This document shows, in pieces, positions 54,529-64,000 of a DNA stretch of 64,000 nt. Under the pieces are notes generated by a model that saw only the letters and a program-made list of their open reading frames with translations, was not told the DNA's origin and did not search any database. This DNA comes from Hafnia alvei. Its GTDB lineage: Bacteria; Pseudomonadota; Gammaproteobacteria; Enterobacterales; Enterobacteriaceae. The stretch covers positions 164,965 to 228,964 of the forward strand of contig NZ_FMIQ01000057.1 in assembly GCF_900095695.1 (NCBI RefSeq), read 5' to 3'. The translations under genes and the position numbers were made by a program. How positions within the stretch are numbered: position 1 is the first letter of the stretch; each line of letters begins with the position of its first letter.

Positions 54529-54558
54529 AAAAAAGCCGCTTTATTAAGCGGCTTTTTT
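54529..54558. terminator. Bidirectional terminator between arfA and mscL
   Basis: AAAAAAGCCGCTT / AAGCGGCTTTTTT with a four-base loop; T-runs in both directions serve convergent arfA and mscL. Confidence 0.93.
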
Positions 54559-54573
54559 ATTAACACCAACAAA

Positions 54574-54981
54574 TTATTTTTGCTGCTGTTTTAGCAGATC
54601 GCGAATTTCTGTTAACAGCTTTTCTTCTGTTGTTGGTGCAGGTGGCGCTGCTGGAACGTCTGCTTCCTGACGACGCATTCTGTTCATCAGCTTAATTGCC
54701 AAGAAAATAGCGAAAGCGACGATCACAAAATCAAAGATGTTTTGGATAAATTGGCCATAGTTCATGATGACCGCCGGTGTTGCACCTTCTGCGGCACGCA
54801 TAACCCAATGGAATTGCTTGAAATCAACACCGCCAATGAGCAGGCCTAGTGGGGGCATAATAATATCGGCAACTAAAGATGAGACAATTTTGCCGAAAGC
54901 AGCACCGATGATAACACCGACAGCTAAATCAACCACGTTGCCACGCATGGCAAATTCACGAAACTCTTTTAATAAACTCAT
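54574..54981 (-). CDS. mscL: Large-conductance mechanosensitive channel
   Basis: 135 residues (E. coli 136). Two membrane helices ([19 protein letters not shown], the pore helix, and [19 protein letters not shown]) and a C-terminal cytosolic helical bundle. Opens under membrane tension to release solutes at hypo-osmotic shock. Downstream of trkA on the same strand, 129 bases away. Confidence 0.97.
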   Translation of the reverse strand: MSLLKEFREFAMRGNVVDLAVGVIIGAAFGKIVSSLVADIIMPPLGLLIGGVDFKQFHWVMRAAEGATPAVIMNYGQFIQNIFDFVIVAFAIFLAIKLMNRMRRQEADVPAAPPAPTTEEKLLTEIRDLLKQQQK

Positions 54982-55110
54982 AGACCACCCCTTATAAAAT
55001 CAATAACACAAGCTTAACAAACATAGCATTAATTGACAAAACTCAGATGCAAAATTAACAGTCACCAACGCGTCCAAACATGAATACAATGCTGCCACTC
55101 ATTTGCACGG

Positions 55111-56487
55111 CTATAAGAAGAATGGGCTTGGCTGGAACAGGCGCTCAACGTCGGTAATAAATTTTTTGTCCGTTAAGAACATGATGACATGGTCGCCTTG
55201 TTCAATTTTAGACTCACTATTAGCGATGATCACATCGTCACCACGAACGATAGCCCCGATAGTTGTACCCGGCGGCAGCTTGATTTCCTCGACTCTACGC
55301 CCGACGACTTTTGACGTGCTTTCATCACCGTGCGCGATGGCCTCGATAGCTTCAGCAACACCACGGCGCAGCGAGGAAACGCTGACGATATCTGCCTTTC
55401 GAACGTGCCCGAGCAGAGCAGAAATAGTGGCTTGCTGTGGTGAGATAGCGATGTCGATAACGCTGCCCTGAACCAAATCTACATAGGCACTTCTTTGAAT
55501 CAGTACCATGACTTTTTTGGCACCTAAGCGCTTAGCTAACATTGCAGACATGATATTGGCTTCATCATCGTTAGTCAGGGCAATAAATACGTCAACCTGA
55601 TCAATGTGCTCTTCCATCAGCAATTCTTGATCGGAGGCATCGCCGTAGAACACGATGGTGTCATGCAAAATTTCGGCTAATTCAGCAGCACGCTGTTGAT
55701 TACGTTCAATCAGCTTCACGCTATAGTCTTTTTCTAAGCGATGAGCTAAACCTGCGCCGACGTTCCCACCGCCAACAATCATGATGCGCTTATAAGGTTT
55801 CTCTAGGCGCTGAAGTTCGCTCATAACGGCGCGGATATGCTGTGATGCGGCAACAAAAAAGACTTCATCACCAGCTTCAATGATTGTAGAACCCTGAGGC
55901 CTGATCGGGCGATCTTGACGGAAAATAGCAGCAACGCGCGTATCAATGTGCGGCATATGTTCTTTTAGGGAAGCTAATGCGTTGCCCACCAATGGGCCAC
56001 CATAATAGGCTTTTACCACCGCAAGACTGACTTTTCCTTCAGCAAAGTTCACAACCTGCAATGCGCCAGGATACTCGATTAAGCGATAGACATAATCAGT
56101 CACCAACTGCTCAGGTGATATGAGATGATCTATAGGAACAGCTTCGGCATTAAACAGACGCTCATTTTCGCGTATGTATTCTGTCGAACGAATACGCGCG
56201 ATACGGTTTGGTGTATTAAATAGAGAATATGCCACCTGACAGGCAACCATGTTGGTTTCATCAGAACTTGTGACTGCCACAAGCATATCGGCATCATCTG
56301 CGCCTGCTTCTCGTAATACGCGCGGGTGAGAACCGTGGCCTTGAACCACTCTAAGATCGAATTTATCCTGCAATTGGCGAAGGCGATCGCTATTTGTATC
56401 GACAATAGTTATGTCGTTGTTTTCACCGACCAAGTTTTCTGCCAGTGTGCCGCCCACTTGTCCGGCGCCAAGAATAATTATCTTCAT
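55111..56487 (-). CDS. trkA: Trk potassium uptake regulator TrkA
   Basis: 458 residues with two RCK modules: NAD-binding folds start [19 protein letters not shown] and [19 protein letters not shown] (near 232), each followed by a TrkA-C domain. It binds the TrkH/TrkG channels at the inner membrane and gates K+ uptake by nucleotide. 55 bases downstream of rsmB on the same strand. Confidence 0.97.
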   Translation of the reverse strand: MKIIILGAGQVGGTLAENLVGENNDITIVDTNSDRLRQLQDKFDLRVVQGHGSHPRVLREAGADDADMLVAVTSSDETNMVACQVAYSLFNTPNRIARIRSTEYIRENERLFNAEAVPIDHLISPEQLVTDYVYRLIEYPGALQVVNFAEGKVSLAVVKAYYGGPLVGNALASLKEHMPHIDTRVAAIFRQDRPIRPQGSTIIEAGDEVFFVAASQHIRAVMSELQRLEKPYKRIMIVGGGNVGAGLAHRLEKDYSVKLIERNQQRAAELAEILHDTIVFYGDASDQELLMEEHIDQVDVFIALTNDDEANIMSAMLAKRLGAKKVMVLIQRSAYVDLVQGSVIDIAISPQQATISALLGHVRKADIVSVSSLRRGVAEAIEAIAHGDESTSKVVGRRVEEIKLPPGTTIGAIVRGDDVIIANSESKIEQGDHVIMFLTDKKFITDVERLFQPSPFFL

Positions 56488-56542
56488 TGTGCTCTCTGTT
56501 TTGCGCTATTGATAAGCCTGTGTCGTCCGCAGGCAGACACTG

Positions 56543-57832
56543 TCATGCTTTAATCAGCTTAGCGTAAAAGAACCCATCACCATCCTGTGTATGGGGAAGA
56601 TGTTGTAGCCCTGGGTTCTCGTTGTCTGTGGCTACAAGTTTCGCTTCAGGATGGCGGGTAAGGAACTCGCGCATCTGTTGAGCATTTTCTTCAGGTAAAA
56701 CAGAGCAGGTGGCATACACCATTACTCCGCCTGATTTTAAGCGCGGCCAAATAGCTTCAATGATCTCTTTCTGCAACGCAGCTAGTTCAGCGATATCACG
56801 ATCGCGGCGTAACCACTTGATATCAGGATGACGACGGATCACACCGGTCGCGGAGCAAGGGGCATCAAGTAAGATGCGATCAAACTGTTTGTCGCCACAC
56901 CAGCTCTCTGGGTAGCGCCCATCGCCGCATTTCACTTCGGCCTGCTGTTGCAAGCGTTGCAGGTTTTCTTTTACGCGTTTCAGGCGATTTTCATCAACGT
57001 CAACGGCAAGCACATGTGCTTTTGGTGCCGCTTCGAGAATATGTGTCGTTTTTCCCCCAGGCGCACAGCATAGATCGAGGATCTGTTCGCCGTTTTGCGG
57101 ATCAAGGAGATCGACGCAGTGCTGGGCACTAGCGTCTTGTACGGTGACCCATCCTTGTTCAAACCCTGGCAGGCGTCCGACGGGCGTGGCTTCTTCAAGG
57201 CAAATAGCATCAGGGAACTGCGGGTGGGCAAAAGCATTAATTTCAGCGTTTGCCAGCAATGCCAGATATTCATCACGGGTGTGGTGAAGGCGATTAACGC
57301 GTAGCCACATTGGCGGGCGCTGATTATTGGCATCAACGATAGATTCCCACTGCTCTGGATAAGCTTGCTGCAAGCGTTTCAGTAACCAAGAAGGATGGAG
57401 GAAGCGACATTCGTTATTTTGGGAACGTTCTTTGAGCTGATCTTCTTGGCGTTGAAACTGACGTAGTACGCCGTTGATCAATCCTTTCAGCTGCGGCCGT
57501 TTTAAAGCTACCGCACCATTTACCGTTTCCGCTAATGCGGCGTGAGGTGGGATGCGAGTATAAACCAGCTGGTAAATGCCCACCATGATGAGGTAATGCA
57601 ATGAGCGCTGCTTGCCGGTAAGAACCTTAGCCATCAATTGCTGAATATACCATTCAAGCTGAGGTAGAACGCGCAGCACCCCGAAGCAAAGTTCCTGCAG
57701 CAGTGCGCGATCTTTTTCACTGACTTCTTTGCTCAGTGCTGGAAGAACCGTGCTAAGGGATTGCCCTTGATCGAGTACCGAACTGAGAGCTTTAGCAGCA
57801 ATAGCACGCAAATTATAAGGAGTGTTTTTCAT
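56543..57832 (-). CDS. rsmB: 16S rRNA m5C967 methyltransferase
   Basis: 429 residues. NusB-like N-terminal RNA-binding domain (1-140), then a SAM-binding Rossmann domain with [16 protein letters not shown], motif [16 protein letters not shown] and motif [16 protein letters not shown] (the two catalytic Cys). It follows fmt on the same strand after a terminator-like hairpin. Confidence 0.96.
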   Translation of the reverse strand: MKNTPYNLRAIAAKALSSVLDQGQSLSTVLPALSKEVSEKDRALLQELCFGVLRVLPQLEWYIQQLMAKVLTGKQRSLHYLIMVGIYQLVYTRIPPHAALAETVNGAVALKRPQLKGLINGVLRQFQRQEDQLKERSQNNECRFLHPSWLLKRLQQAYPEQWESIVDANNQRPPMWLRVNRLHHTRDEYLALLANAEINAFAHPQFPDAICLEEATPVGRLPGFEQGWVTVQDASAQHCVDLLDPQNGEQILDLCCAPGGKTTHILEAAPKAHVLAVDVDENRLKRVKENLQRLQQQAEVKCGDGRYPESWCGDKQFDRILLDAPCSATGVIRRHPDIKWLRRDRDIAELAALQKEIIEAIWPRLKSGGVMVYATCSVLPEENAQQMREFLTRHPEAKLVATDNENPGLQHLPHTQDGDGFFYAKLIKA

Positions 57833-57947
57833 AGCGTAAGGCTGACCATTGCAGCATAAATTAAGAATTTGAATTATTACGCGAAGTTTACCGCGAATAG
57901 GGGGCTGGTTTGAAGTTTAGAGACTGTTTTGCGTCAATTTCAAACAA

Positions 57948-57969
57948 AAAGGGCCCAAGTGGGCCCTTT
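57948..57969 (-). terminator. Terminator-like hairpin between fmt and rsmB
   Basis: AAAGGGCCC / GGGCCCTTT with an AAGT loop; on the minus strand it is followed by TTTTTG. It lies 18 bases past the fmt stop, so rsmB may need its own promoter or readthrough. Confidence 0.75.
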
Positions 57970-57986
57970 ACGCAATCGTAAATTGC

Positions 57987-58934
57987 TTACTCGAGACAAT
58001 TGCCCGGAGTGAACCATTCGCGACGAGAATTCAATAAATCCTGCGCGGACATGCTTTTTTTGCCAGAAGGCTGTAGCTGAGTCATCAGTAAGATACCCTC
58101 CGCGGTAGCCACGGCGATGCCCTGTTTATCTGCACTGATGATGGTTCCCGGCGCTTGGTTATGCTCCGCGTCTAATGCTTGAGACTGCCACACTTTTACC
58201 GGTTGCTCATCAATCATAAAGAAACTGACAGGCCATGGATTGAAAGAGCGGACGCAACGTTCAAGCTGAACGGCTGAAAGAGTCCAATTCAGACGGGCTT
58301 CGTCCTTGCTGAGTTTTTCAGCATAGGTAACTAATGCTTCATCCTGTTTCTCAGGTACAGCAGTTCCATTGGCTAATTGAGTCAGCGTGGTGATGAGGCC
58401 CTGTGGGCCTAGATCTGCCAACTTATCGTACAACGTTGCGCTGGTATCTTGAGAGGTAATTGGGCAAGAGACTTTATGCAGCATGTCGCCGGTATCTAGA
58501 CCTACGTCCATTTGCATAATGGTGACACCGGTTTCTGCATCACCCGCCCAGAGCGCGCGCTGGATAGGCGCTGCGCCACGCCAGCGTGGAAGTAGAGAAC
58601 CATGTACGTTAATGCAGCCGAGGCGAGGCATGTCTAGCACGGCTTTAGGCAGGATCAAACCATAGGCAACCACGACCATAACATCCGCGTTAAGGTCAGA
58701 AACCAGCTTCTGGTTTTCTTCAGGACGTAGTGATGCGGGCTGAAACACAGGCAGATCATGCTGTTGTGCTAATACCTTGACTGGGCTTGGTGTGAGTTTA
58801 TTGCCGCGTCCAGCAGGGCGATCGGGCTGAGTAAATACGCCAACGATTTGATGCTGGGAAGACAAAAGCGCGTCAAGATGACGCGCTGCAAAATCGGGAG
58901 TTCCCGCAAAAATAATACGCAAAGAATCAGACAA
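57987..58934 (-). CDS. fmt: Methionyl-tRNA formyltransferase
   Basis: 315 residues. Formyltransferase N-terminal domain with [12 protein letters not shown] and the catalytic [20 protein letters not shown] (Asn, His), Asp in [10 protein letters not shown]-terminal OB-like tRNA-binding domain. Formylates initiator Met-tRNA. Partner gene def lies 27 bases upstream. Confidence 0.97.
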   Translation of the reverse strand: MSDSLRIIFAGTPDFAARHLDALLSSQHQIVGVFTQPDRPAGRGNKLTPSPVKVLAQQHDLPVFQPASLRPEENQKLVSDLNADVMVVVAYGLILPKAVLDMPRLGCINVHGSLLPRWRGAAPIQRALWAGDAETGVTIMQMDVGLDTGDMLHKVSCPITSQDTSATLYDKLADLGPQGLITTLTQLANGTAVPEKQDEALVTYAEKLSKDEARLNWTLSAVQLERCVRSFNPWPVSFFMIDEQPVKVWQSQALDAEHNQAPGTIISADKQGIAVATAEGILLMTQLQPSGKKSMSAQDLLNSRREWFTPGNCLE

Positions 58935-58961
58935 TGTTGTTTCCTGCTAATGATGGACTAA

Positions 58962-59471
58962 TTAGCCTCTGGTTTGCTGTTTATACAGCTTCTCCAGTTT
59001 CTGACGGATACGCTGACGCTTCAGAGGCGAGAGGTAATCGACAAATAATTTTCCGATCAAATGATCCATTTCATGCTGAATACAGATAGCGAGCAGATCG
59101 TCTGCTTCAAGCTCGAAAGGTTTACCTTCACGATCGAGAGCACGAATTTTGACTCGCTCAGCGCGTGGAACTAATGCACGATGCTCAGGAACAGAGAGGC
59201 AACCCTCTTCAATACCCGTTTCACCTTCGCTGGAGAGTAATTCTGGATTGATCAGAACTAAGCGCTGATCGTGGTTTTCAGACACATCAATGACGATAAT
59301 ACGCTGGTGAACGTCTACCTGGGTGGCAGCCAGACCAATACCTTCTTCTGCGTACATGGTGTCAAACATGTCATCAACGATACGCTGAATTTCTGGTGTG
59401 ACTTCTTTTACCGGCTGCGCCACTGTGCGGAGCCGCTCATCGGGGAAATGTAATACCTGCAATACCGCCAT
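58962..59471 (-). CDS. def: Peptide deformylase
   Basis: 169-residue metalloenzyme removing the N-formyl group from nascent proteins. Motif [10 protein letters not shown], motif [11 protein letters not shown] (metal Cys) and motif III HEMDH (two metal His and catalytic Glu) are intact. First gene of the def-fmt unit; divergent from dprA. Confidence 0.97.
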   Translation of the reverse strand: MAVLQVLHFPDERLRTVAQPVKEVTPEIQRIVDDMFDTMYAEEGIGLAATQVDVHQRIIVIDVSENHDQRLVLINPELLSSEGETGIEEGCLSVPEHRALVPRAERVKIRALDREGKPFELEADDLLAICIQHEMDHLIGKLFVDYLSPLKRQRIRQKLEKLYKQQTRG

Positions 59472-59596
59472 AAATTATTCGATCTGTCTCTGAGTAGTGG
59501 AATGATTGTCACTCACTATTCTAGACATTTCCGGCCCTGATTGACAGTATTGTTCACCTATTGAACACATAGGTGCAGGCTGCACAAGGGGCAAAC

Positions 59597-60706
59597 ATGG
59601 ATGTTCAGGAAATATGGCTCCGGCTGAGTCGACTGCAAAAAGTTTCTTTGCCGCAGTGTTTTGCTATTGTGCAGCATTGTTCTGAAGGCAAACCAAACGT
59701 TCTCTTGCTGCGAAAACTGGGGTTGACTGAGAACCAAGCGCAGAAATTTCTAGCAGCTGAACATATTGAGGCCGACCTGAACTGGCTTAGCCAGCAGGAA
59801 AACGAGCTCATTAGCTGTGATGATCTTCGGTATCCAGAAAAACTGAAAAATATTGCTAACCCACCGCCGGTTTTATTTGTGAAGGGAAACGCAGAGTGTC
59901 TCTCTCAGACCCAAATTGCTATCGTAGGTAGTCGGCGTTATAGCGACTATGGCGAAACATGCGCGACCTATTTTTCCAGTGAGCTTTCAGCTGCGGGACT
60001 AGTAATAACCAGCGGTCTTGCATTAGGTATTGATGGCATTGCGCATCGAGCATGCCTGGAAACTCAGGGAACAACCATTGCTGTACTGGGTTGTGGAATA
60101 GCGCGGCTTTATCCTGCCTGTCATGAACATCTTGCGTCACGCATTGTGGCAAACCACGGTGCAATTGTTTCTGAATTTCCTCCCAGCACCAAAGCCAGAG
60201 CGGAGTATTTCCCGCGTCGGAACCGTATTATTAGTGGGTTGAGTGAGGGAGTGCTGATTGTTGAGGCCGCAGAGAAAAGTGGCACGCTGATAACTGCTCG
60301 TTGTGCCCTCGAGCAGGGAAAGGATGTATTTGCTATCCCTGGTTCTATTGATAACCTGCAAAGCGCAGGTTCCAATTGGCTGATTCAGCAGGGCGCTTAT
60401 TTAGTGGCGCATCCTAAGGATATTATTGAACAAATTGGCGGCCTGCATTGGTTACCAAGCCCTAGCCCAGAAATTATTTATCCTGAGCAAGACGTTGCGG
60501 AATTGCCATTTGCCGAGGTGTTGGCTAACGTAGAATATGAGGTGACATCTGTTGACGTCGTCGCCGAACGTGTCGGCCAACCTGTGCCAGAGATAGCGGT
60601 GGCTTTGCTCGATCTGGAGTTAGCAGGATGGATTAAAGCTGTGTCCGGCGGCTATGTCCGACTGAAGAGGGCTAGCCATGTTCGACGTATTAATGTACCT
60701 GTTTGA
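59597..60706 (+). CDS. dprA: DNA-processing protein DprA (Smf)
   Basis: 369 residues. SAM-like N-terminus, Rossmann fold with [31 protein letters not shown] and [14 protein letters not shown], and a C-terminal winged-helix ([18 protein letters not shown]). Loads RecA on incoming single-stranded DNA in competent species; role in enterobacteria is less clear. The ATG at 59597 follows AAGGGG and is preferred to a GTG at 59573. It overlaps smg by 29 bases. Confidence 0.94.
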   Translation: MDVQEIWLRLSRLQKVSLPQCFAIVQHCSEGKPNVLLLRKLGLTENQAQKFLAAEHIEADLNWLSQQENELISCDDLRYPEKLKNIANPPPVLFVKGNAECLSQTQIAIVGSRRYSDYGETCATYFSSELSAAGLVITSGLALGIDGIAHRACLETQGTTIAVLGCGIARLYPACHEHLASRIVANHGAIVSEFPPSTKARAEYFPRRNRIISGLSEGVLIVEAAEKSGTLITARCALEQGKDVFAIPGSIDNLQSAGSNWLIQQGAYLVAHPKDIIEQIGGLHWLPSPSPEIIYPEQDVAELPFAEVLANVEYEVTSVDVVAERVGQPVPEIAVALLDLELAGWIKAVSGGYVRLKRASHVRRINVPV

Positions 60707-61151
60707 AACCTATATACACACAGCATCTGGGATGCAGGTTGATCAAGATAAGTTAACCGATGATTTAACGCGTGCGGGGTTTGAGCGGGAAGATATATAT
60801 AGCGCCCTCGGTTGGTTAGAAAAACTTGCTATGATGCAAGAGGCTGACGCTATGCCGTATATTTCATGCGCAGACCCCCATGTCATGCGCATTTATACGG
60901 ATGATGAGGCCATGCGCCTTGATTGTGCTTGCCGAGGGTTTCTGCTTTTTCTTGAACAAATACAGGTGTTAACTCCAGAAACAAGAGAAATGGTCATTGA
61001 TCGTGTGATGGCGCTGGATGCGGATCAGTTCGATCTTGAAGACTTGAAATGGGTAGTGCTGATGGTTTTGTTTAATGTACCCGGCCATGAGCACGCCTAT
61101 GAACAGATGGAAGAACTGCTGTTTGAAGTTAACGAGGGTTACCTGCACTAA
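60678..61151 (+). CDS. smg: Smg family protein (DUF494)
   Basis: 157 residues, [15 protein letters not shown], acidic and helical, same length as E. coli Smg. It begins inside the dprA 3' end, so coupled translation is likely. Function unknown. Confidence 0.9.
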   Translation: MFDVLMYLFETYIHTASGMQVDQDKLTDDLTRAGFEREDIYSALGWLEKLAMMQEADAMPYISCADPHVMRIYTDDEAMRLDCACRGFLLFLEQIQVLTPETREMVIDRVMALDADQFDLEDLKWVVLMVLFNVPGHEHAYEQMEELLFEVNEGYLH

Positions 61152-61192
61152 ATCTGCACTAAAGGGATGCCCTAAGAATTAAGAAACTATTT

Positions 61193-61735
61193 ATGAGTCA
61201 GGCAACATTGCTTGCGGTTAAAAATACAGAAAATTGTCCCGAGTGCGGCGCTGAGTTAGTTATGCGCAGCGGCAAACATGGGCCGTTTCTCGGCTGTTCA
61301 CGCTATCCAGAATGCCAGTTTATCCGCCCGCTTAAACCACAGTCGGATGGACACGTCGTTAAAGTTCTGGACGGCCAACTGTGTCCTAAATGTGGTACAA
61401 CGCTGGTATTGCGGCAGGGACGTTACGGGATGTTCATTGGCTGCGGTGCCTATCCTGATTGTGACCATACTGAGGTTATCGATAAACCGGATACCACCTC
61501 TATTATTTGTCCTCAGTGTCAACAAGGGCAGCTACTTCAACGAAAATCCCGTTATGGCAAAATTTTTCATGCCTGCGATCGATATCCAGAGTGTCAGTTC
61601 GCGATAAATCTAAAACCTATTGAGGGGGTATGTGGCTATTGTCACTATCCGCTGTTAGTAGAAAAGCGAACTGCACAGGGCGTTAAACTATTTTGTGCGA
61701 GCAAACTCTGCGGCAAAGCCGTGGTAAACGAATAG
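61193..61735 (+). CDS. yrdD: Topoisomerase-type zinc-finger protein YrdD
   Basis: 180 residues with four CxxC...C zinc modules (CPECGAELVMRSGKHGPFLG, CPKCGTTL, CPQCQQGQL, CGYCHYPL), each like those at the C-terminus of DNA topoisomerase I but without its catalytic part. Likely binds single-stranded DNA. Seven bases before tsaC. Confidence 0.9.
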   Translation: MSQATLLAVKNTENCPECGAELVMRSGKHGPFLGCSRYPECQFIRPLKPQSDGHVVKVLDGQLCPKCGTTLVLRQGRYGMFIGCGAYPDCDHTEVIDKPDTTSIICPQCQQGQLLQRKSRYGKIFHACDRYPECQFAINLKPIEGVCGYCHYPLLVEKRTAQGVKLFCASKLCGKAVVNE

Positions 61736-61741
61736 AAGATA

Positions 61742-62311
61742 ATGAATAAAGAACAAAATACATCGCTAGAAAATGTACTGAATGCGCTAAAAAATAAAAA
61801 AGTTGTGGCGTACCCTACCGAGGCTGTTTTTGGCTTGGGCTGCGATCCTGATAGTGAACGCGCCGTGCATGCATTACTCGACCTAAAACAACGGACATGG
61901 GAAAAAGGTCTGATCCTGATTGCCGCTAATTATGAGCAGCTATTGCCGTATGTCGATGATGCCAAATTGTCGGGTGAAAGACGCGCAGAGGTCTTTTCTT
62001 ATTGGCCAGGGCCTGTAACGTGGGTGATGCCTGCCAAAAGCTCTACGCCAAAGTGGCTTACTGGCCGCTTCTCAACGATAGCCGTTCGAGTTAGCGACCA
62101 TCCATTGGTGCAAACCTTATGTACGCAGTTTGGTAAACCGCTGGTATCGACAAGCGCCAACCTCAGTGGCCTAGAACCTTGTCGCACGGCCCAAGAGGTT
62201 CGTATGCAGTTTGGTAACTCCTTCCCTGTTGTTGACGCTGATGTTGGTGGGCGCTTGAACCCATCCGAAATCCGTGATGCGTTGACCGGCGAATTGTTCA
62301 GACAAGGATAA
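61742..62311 (+). CDS. tsaC: Threonylcarbamoyl-AMP synthase
   Basis: 189 residues of the Sua5/YrdC fold. N-terminal [20 protein letters not shown] and [10 protein letters not shown], which bind threonine, bicarbonate and ATP. It makes TC-AMP for t6A37 of ANN-decoding tRNAs with TsaBDE. The stop lies six bases before the aroE start used here. Confidence 0.95.
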   Translation: MNKEQNTSLENVLNALKNKKVVAYPTEAVFGLGCDPDSERAVHALLDLKQRTWEKGLILIAANYEQLLPYVDDAKLSGERRAEVFSYWPGPVTWVMPAKSSTPKWLTGRFSTIAVRVSDHPLVQTLCTQFGKPLVSTSANLSGLEPCRTAQEVRMQFGNSFPVVDADVGGRLNPSEIRDALTGELFRQG

Positions 62312-62316
62312 TGGTG

Positions 62317-63135
62317 ATGAAGCAGTTTGCCGTCTTCGGTAATCCGATTAAACACAGTAAGTCGCCACGCATCCATCATCTGTTTAGCCAGCAGACTGGG
62401 ATTGAGCTTAATTATGAAACTCGGCTTGCTCCACTTGATGACTTTCAGAAAAGTATCCAGTTGTTCTTTGCTGGTGGCGCTATTGGGGCAAACATTACTA
62501 CCCCCTTCAAAGAGCAAGCTTATGAACTCGCAGATGAGCTAACGGAAAGAGCCTCATTGGCGGGGGCGGTTAACACGCTTAAGTTATTAGACGATGGCCG
62601 ATTGTTGGGGGATAACACTGACGGTATAGGTTTGCTTAGCGATCTTGAACGCTTAGGCATGATTGCTCCTCAGGCAAAAGTTTTGCTGTTAGGGGCTGGT
62701 GGCGCAGCTCGAGGCGTTATCCAACCGATTCTCTCTTTAGACTGTGACCTCACGATAGCTAATAGAACCGATAGCCGTGCTCAAGAGCTGGCAAACGTGT
62801 TTGGCCATTTGGGAAATATTGATGCCGTAGAGTTTGGTGCGCTATCAACAAGACGCTTTGATCTGATTATCAATGCGACAGCTTCGGGTATTCATGGCGA
62901 AATCCCGCAAATACCCGCAGAGGTTATTGGTGAGAACACGGCCTGTTATGACATGTTCTATCAGAAAGGGCTTACACCTTTCTTAGCTTGGGCGAAAGCA
63001 CAAGGTGCGCATCAGCTAGCCGATGGGTTTGGCATGTTGGTGGGGCAGGCTGCTCATGCATTCTTATTGTGGAATGATGTGATGCCTGAAATCTCACCGG
63101 TACTGCAAATCATGCGTGATGAATCGGCGTTATGA
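62317..63135 (+). CDS. aroE: Shikimate dehydrogenase (NADP)
   Basis: 272 residues. Shikimate-binding N-terminus ([17 protein letters not shown]), catalytic Lys in [10 protein letters not shown] and Asp in [13 protein letters not shown] loop GAGGAARGV and ANRTDSR. The ATG at 62317 gives the E. coli length of 272; the ATG at 62311 overlaps the tsaC stop and is an alternative. It overlaps yrdB by four bases. Confidence 0.96.
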   Translation: MKQFAVFGNPIKHSKSPRIHHLFSQQTGIELNYETRLAPLDDFQKSIQLFFAGGAIGANITTPFKEQAYELADELTERASLAGAVNTLKLLDDGRLLGDNTDGIGLLSDLERLGMIAPQAKVLLLGAGGAARGVIQPILSLDCDLTIANRTDSRAQELANVFGHLGNIDAVEFGALSTRRFDLIINATASGIHGEIPQIPAEVIGENTACYDMFYQKGLTPFLAWAKAQGAHQLADGFGMLVGQAAHAFLLWNDVMPEISPVLQIMRDESAL

Positions 63136-63392
63136 ATCAAGCGATACAGTTTCCCGATCAAGAAGAATGGGATGCGAATAAGAGAGCCGTATTATTCCCT
63201 GCAACAATAAACGGCTTTCAAATATGTTGTGCTATCTATATAGAAGAGCTTAAGCGCATGTCAAAGGATCGACAGAATGTTGATCCTTTGATTCTTTTTA
63301 GATCGCTGCGTTGGGATCTTGAAGATATTGCAGAACACAAGATCCTGAATGAAGACTATAGCGAAGATGGTTGGGTATGGATCTCTGGTTGA
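63132..63392 (+). CDS. yrdB: DUF1488 protein YrdB
   Basis: 86 residues, [20 protein letters not shown], conserved after aroE in enterobacteria. Function unknown. The start overlaps the aroE stop (ATGA), and its last 37 bases overlap the convergent yrdA. Confidence 0.9.
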   Translation: MNQAIQFPDQEEWDANKRAVLFPATINGFQICCAIYIEELKRMSKDRQNVDPLILFRSLRWDLEDIAEHKILNEDYSEDGWVWISG

Positions 63393-63922
63393 GAGAGATA
63401 GTCGTCTTTCCAACGGACATAGTTATTCGCTGAATACAGCAACCCTGCTTTTTCTTCTTCTGTTAATAGGCGAACTTGCCGGGCAGGGCTGCCAAAATAC
63501 ATATACCCACTCTCTAAGCGTTTGCCTGGCGAAACTAAACTACCTGCTCCAATGATCACATCGTCTTCTACTATTGCACCATCCAAAATGATGCTCCCCA
63601 TACCAATAAGTACTCTATCGCCGATGGTACAGCCGTGAAGCATGGCTTTATGACCTACGGTGACATCCTTTCCGATGATCGTAGGTAGGCCTTCAGGGTT
63701 GCTCGCCGATTTATGGGTGACGTGAATAACCGTCCCATCCTGAATATTGGAGCGAGCTCCAATGGAAACATAGTTAACATCTCCTCGGATCGCGACTAGG
63801 GGCCAGATACTTACGTCATCTGCCAGATCTACTGCACCAATTATTGTGCTGGTGGGATCAATAAATACACGATTTTCGATCTTTGGGTGTAAAGAGAGAT
63901 AGGGACGGATAGAAAAAGACAT
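63356..63922 (-). CDS. yrdA: Gamma-class carbonic-anhydrase-like protein YrdA
   Basis: 188 residues, left-handed beta-helix built from hexapeptide repeats (IGAVDLADDVSIWP onward), with the metal His residues in VIHVTHK and VGHKAMLHGC. The ATG at 63922 gives MSFSIRPYLSLHP as in E. coli (184 residues); the frame is open to a GTG at 63970. Carbonic anhydrase activity is not proven for the family member. In E. coli an rRNA operon lies upstream. Confidence 0.93.
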   Translation of the reverse strand: MSFSIRPYLSLHPKIENRVFIDPTSTIIGAVDLADDVSIWPLVAIRGDVNYVSIGARSNIQDGTVIHVTHKSASNPEGLPTIIGKDVTVGHKAMLHGCTIGDRVLIGMGSIILDGAIVEDDVIIGAGSLVSPGKRLESGYMYFGSPARQVRLLTEEEKAGLLYSANNYVRWKDDYLSQPEIHTQPSSL

Positions 63923-64000
63923 AAAAAGGACGCCAAAAGAAGAATGGATATAGCCAATACTATCGCGCACAAGTGAAAACTCAACTGATGGATCCTTATA

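Overview
The window is a chromosomal segment of a gammaproteobacterium of the order Enterobacterales. Gene order follows the Escherichia coli ppiA-crp-kefB-slyD-str-S10-spc-alpha-trkA-aroE-yrdA stretch almost throughout, and products such as CRP, EF-Tu and the ribosomal proteins look nearly identical to E. coli as I remember those sequences. Several E. coli genes are absent at their usual places (fic/yhfG, chiA, the gsp cluster apart from one prepilin peptidase), and several insertions point to a relative outside the Escherichia/Salmonella group. A Hafnia-like genome is my best guess, not a demonstrated identity.

Layout. 1-2107: a beta-glucoside cassette (GH4 6-phospho-beta-glucosidase followed by a LacI-type regulator that runs off the left edge) behind a perfect 22-bp palindromic operator. 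2373-10131: ppiA, pabA, yjgR, argD, yhfK, crp, yhfA. 10135-13639: an inserted catabolic-type module (LysR regulator, divergent MFS transporter, M20 amidohydrolase). 13649-17746: prkB, an inserted DUF4153 membrane protein, yheU and yheT. 17827-24146: an inserted variable segment with a LysE-type exporter, an AT-rich secreted M64 metallopeptidase, the complete taurine operon tauABCD and a Hok-type toxin locus. 24298-33051: yheS, kefG-kefB-yheV, slyD, slyX, fkpA, yheO, tusDCB.

33073-53350 is the translation superregion: the str operon (rpsL, rpsG, fusA, tufA), bfd-bfr, an orphan prepilin peptidase, then the S10, spc and alpha operons ending in rpoA-rplQ. Promoters, leader structures and terminators are recognisable at the operon borders. 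53452-63922 holds yhdN, zntR, arfA, mscL, trkA, rsmB, fmt, def, dprA, smg, yrdD, tsaC, aroE, yrdB and yrdA; in E. coli an rRNA operon follows yrdA, but none is reached here.

I see no CRISPR array, prophage, transposase, integrase, tRNA or rRNA gene. No clearly new multi-gene system is evident. The items most worth a second look are the yheT-yheS insertion segment, the M64 protease, the Hok locus, the LysR/MFS/M20 module, the DUF4153 protein and the hairpin that straddles the arfA stop codon. All family names are assigned by reading sequence motifs and by memory of E. coli homologues, without database searches.
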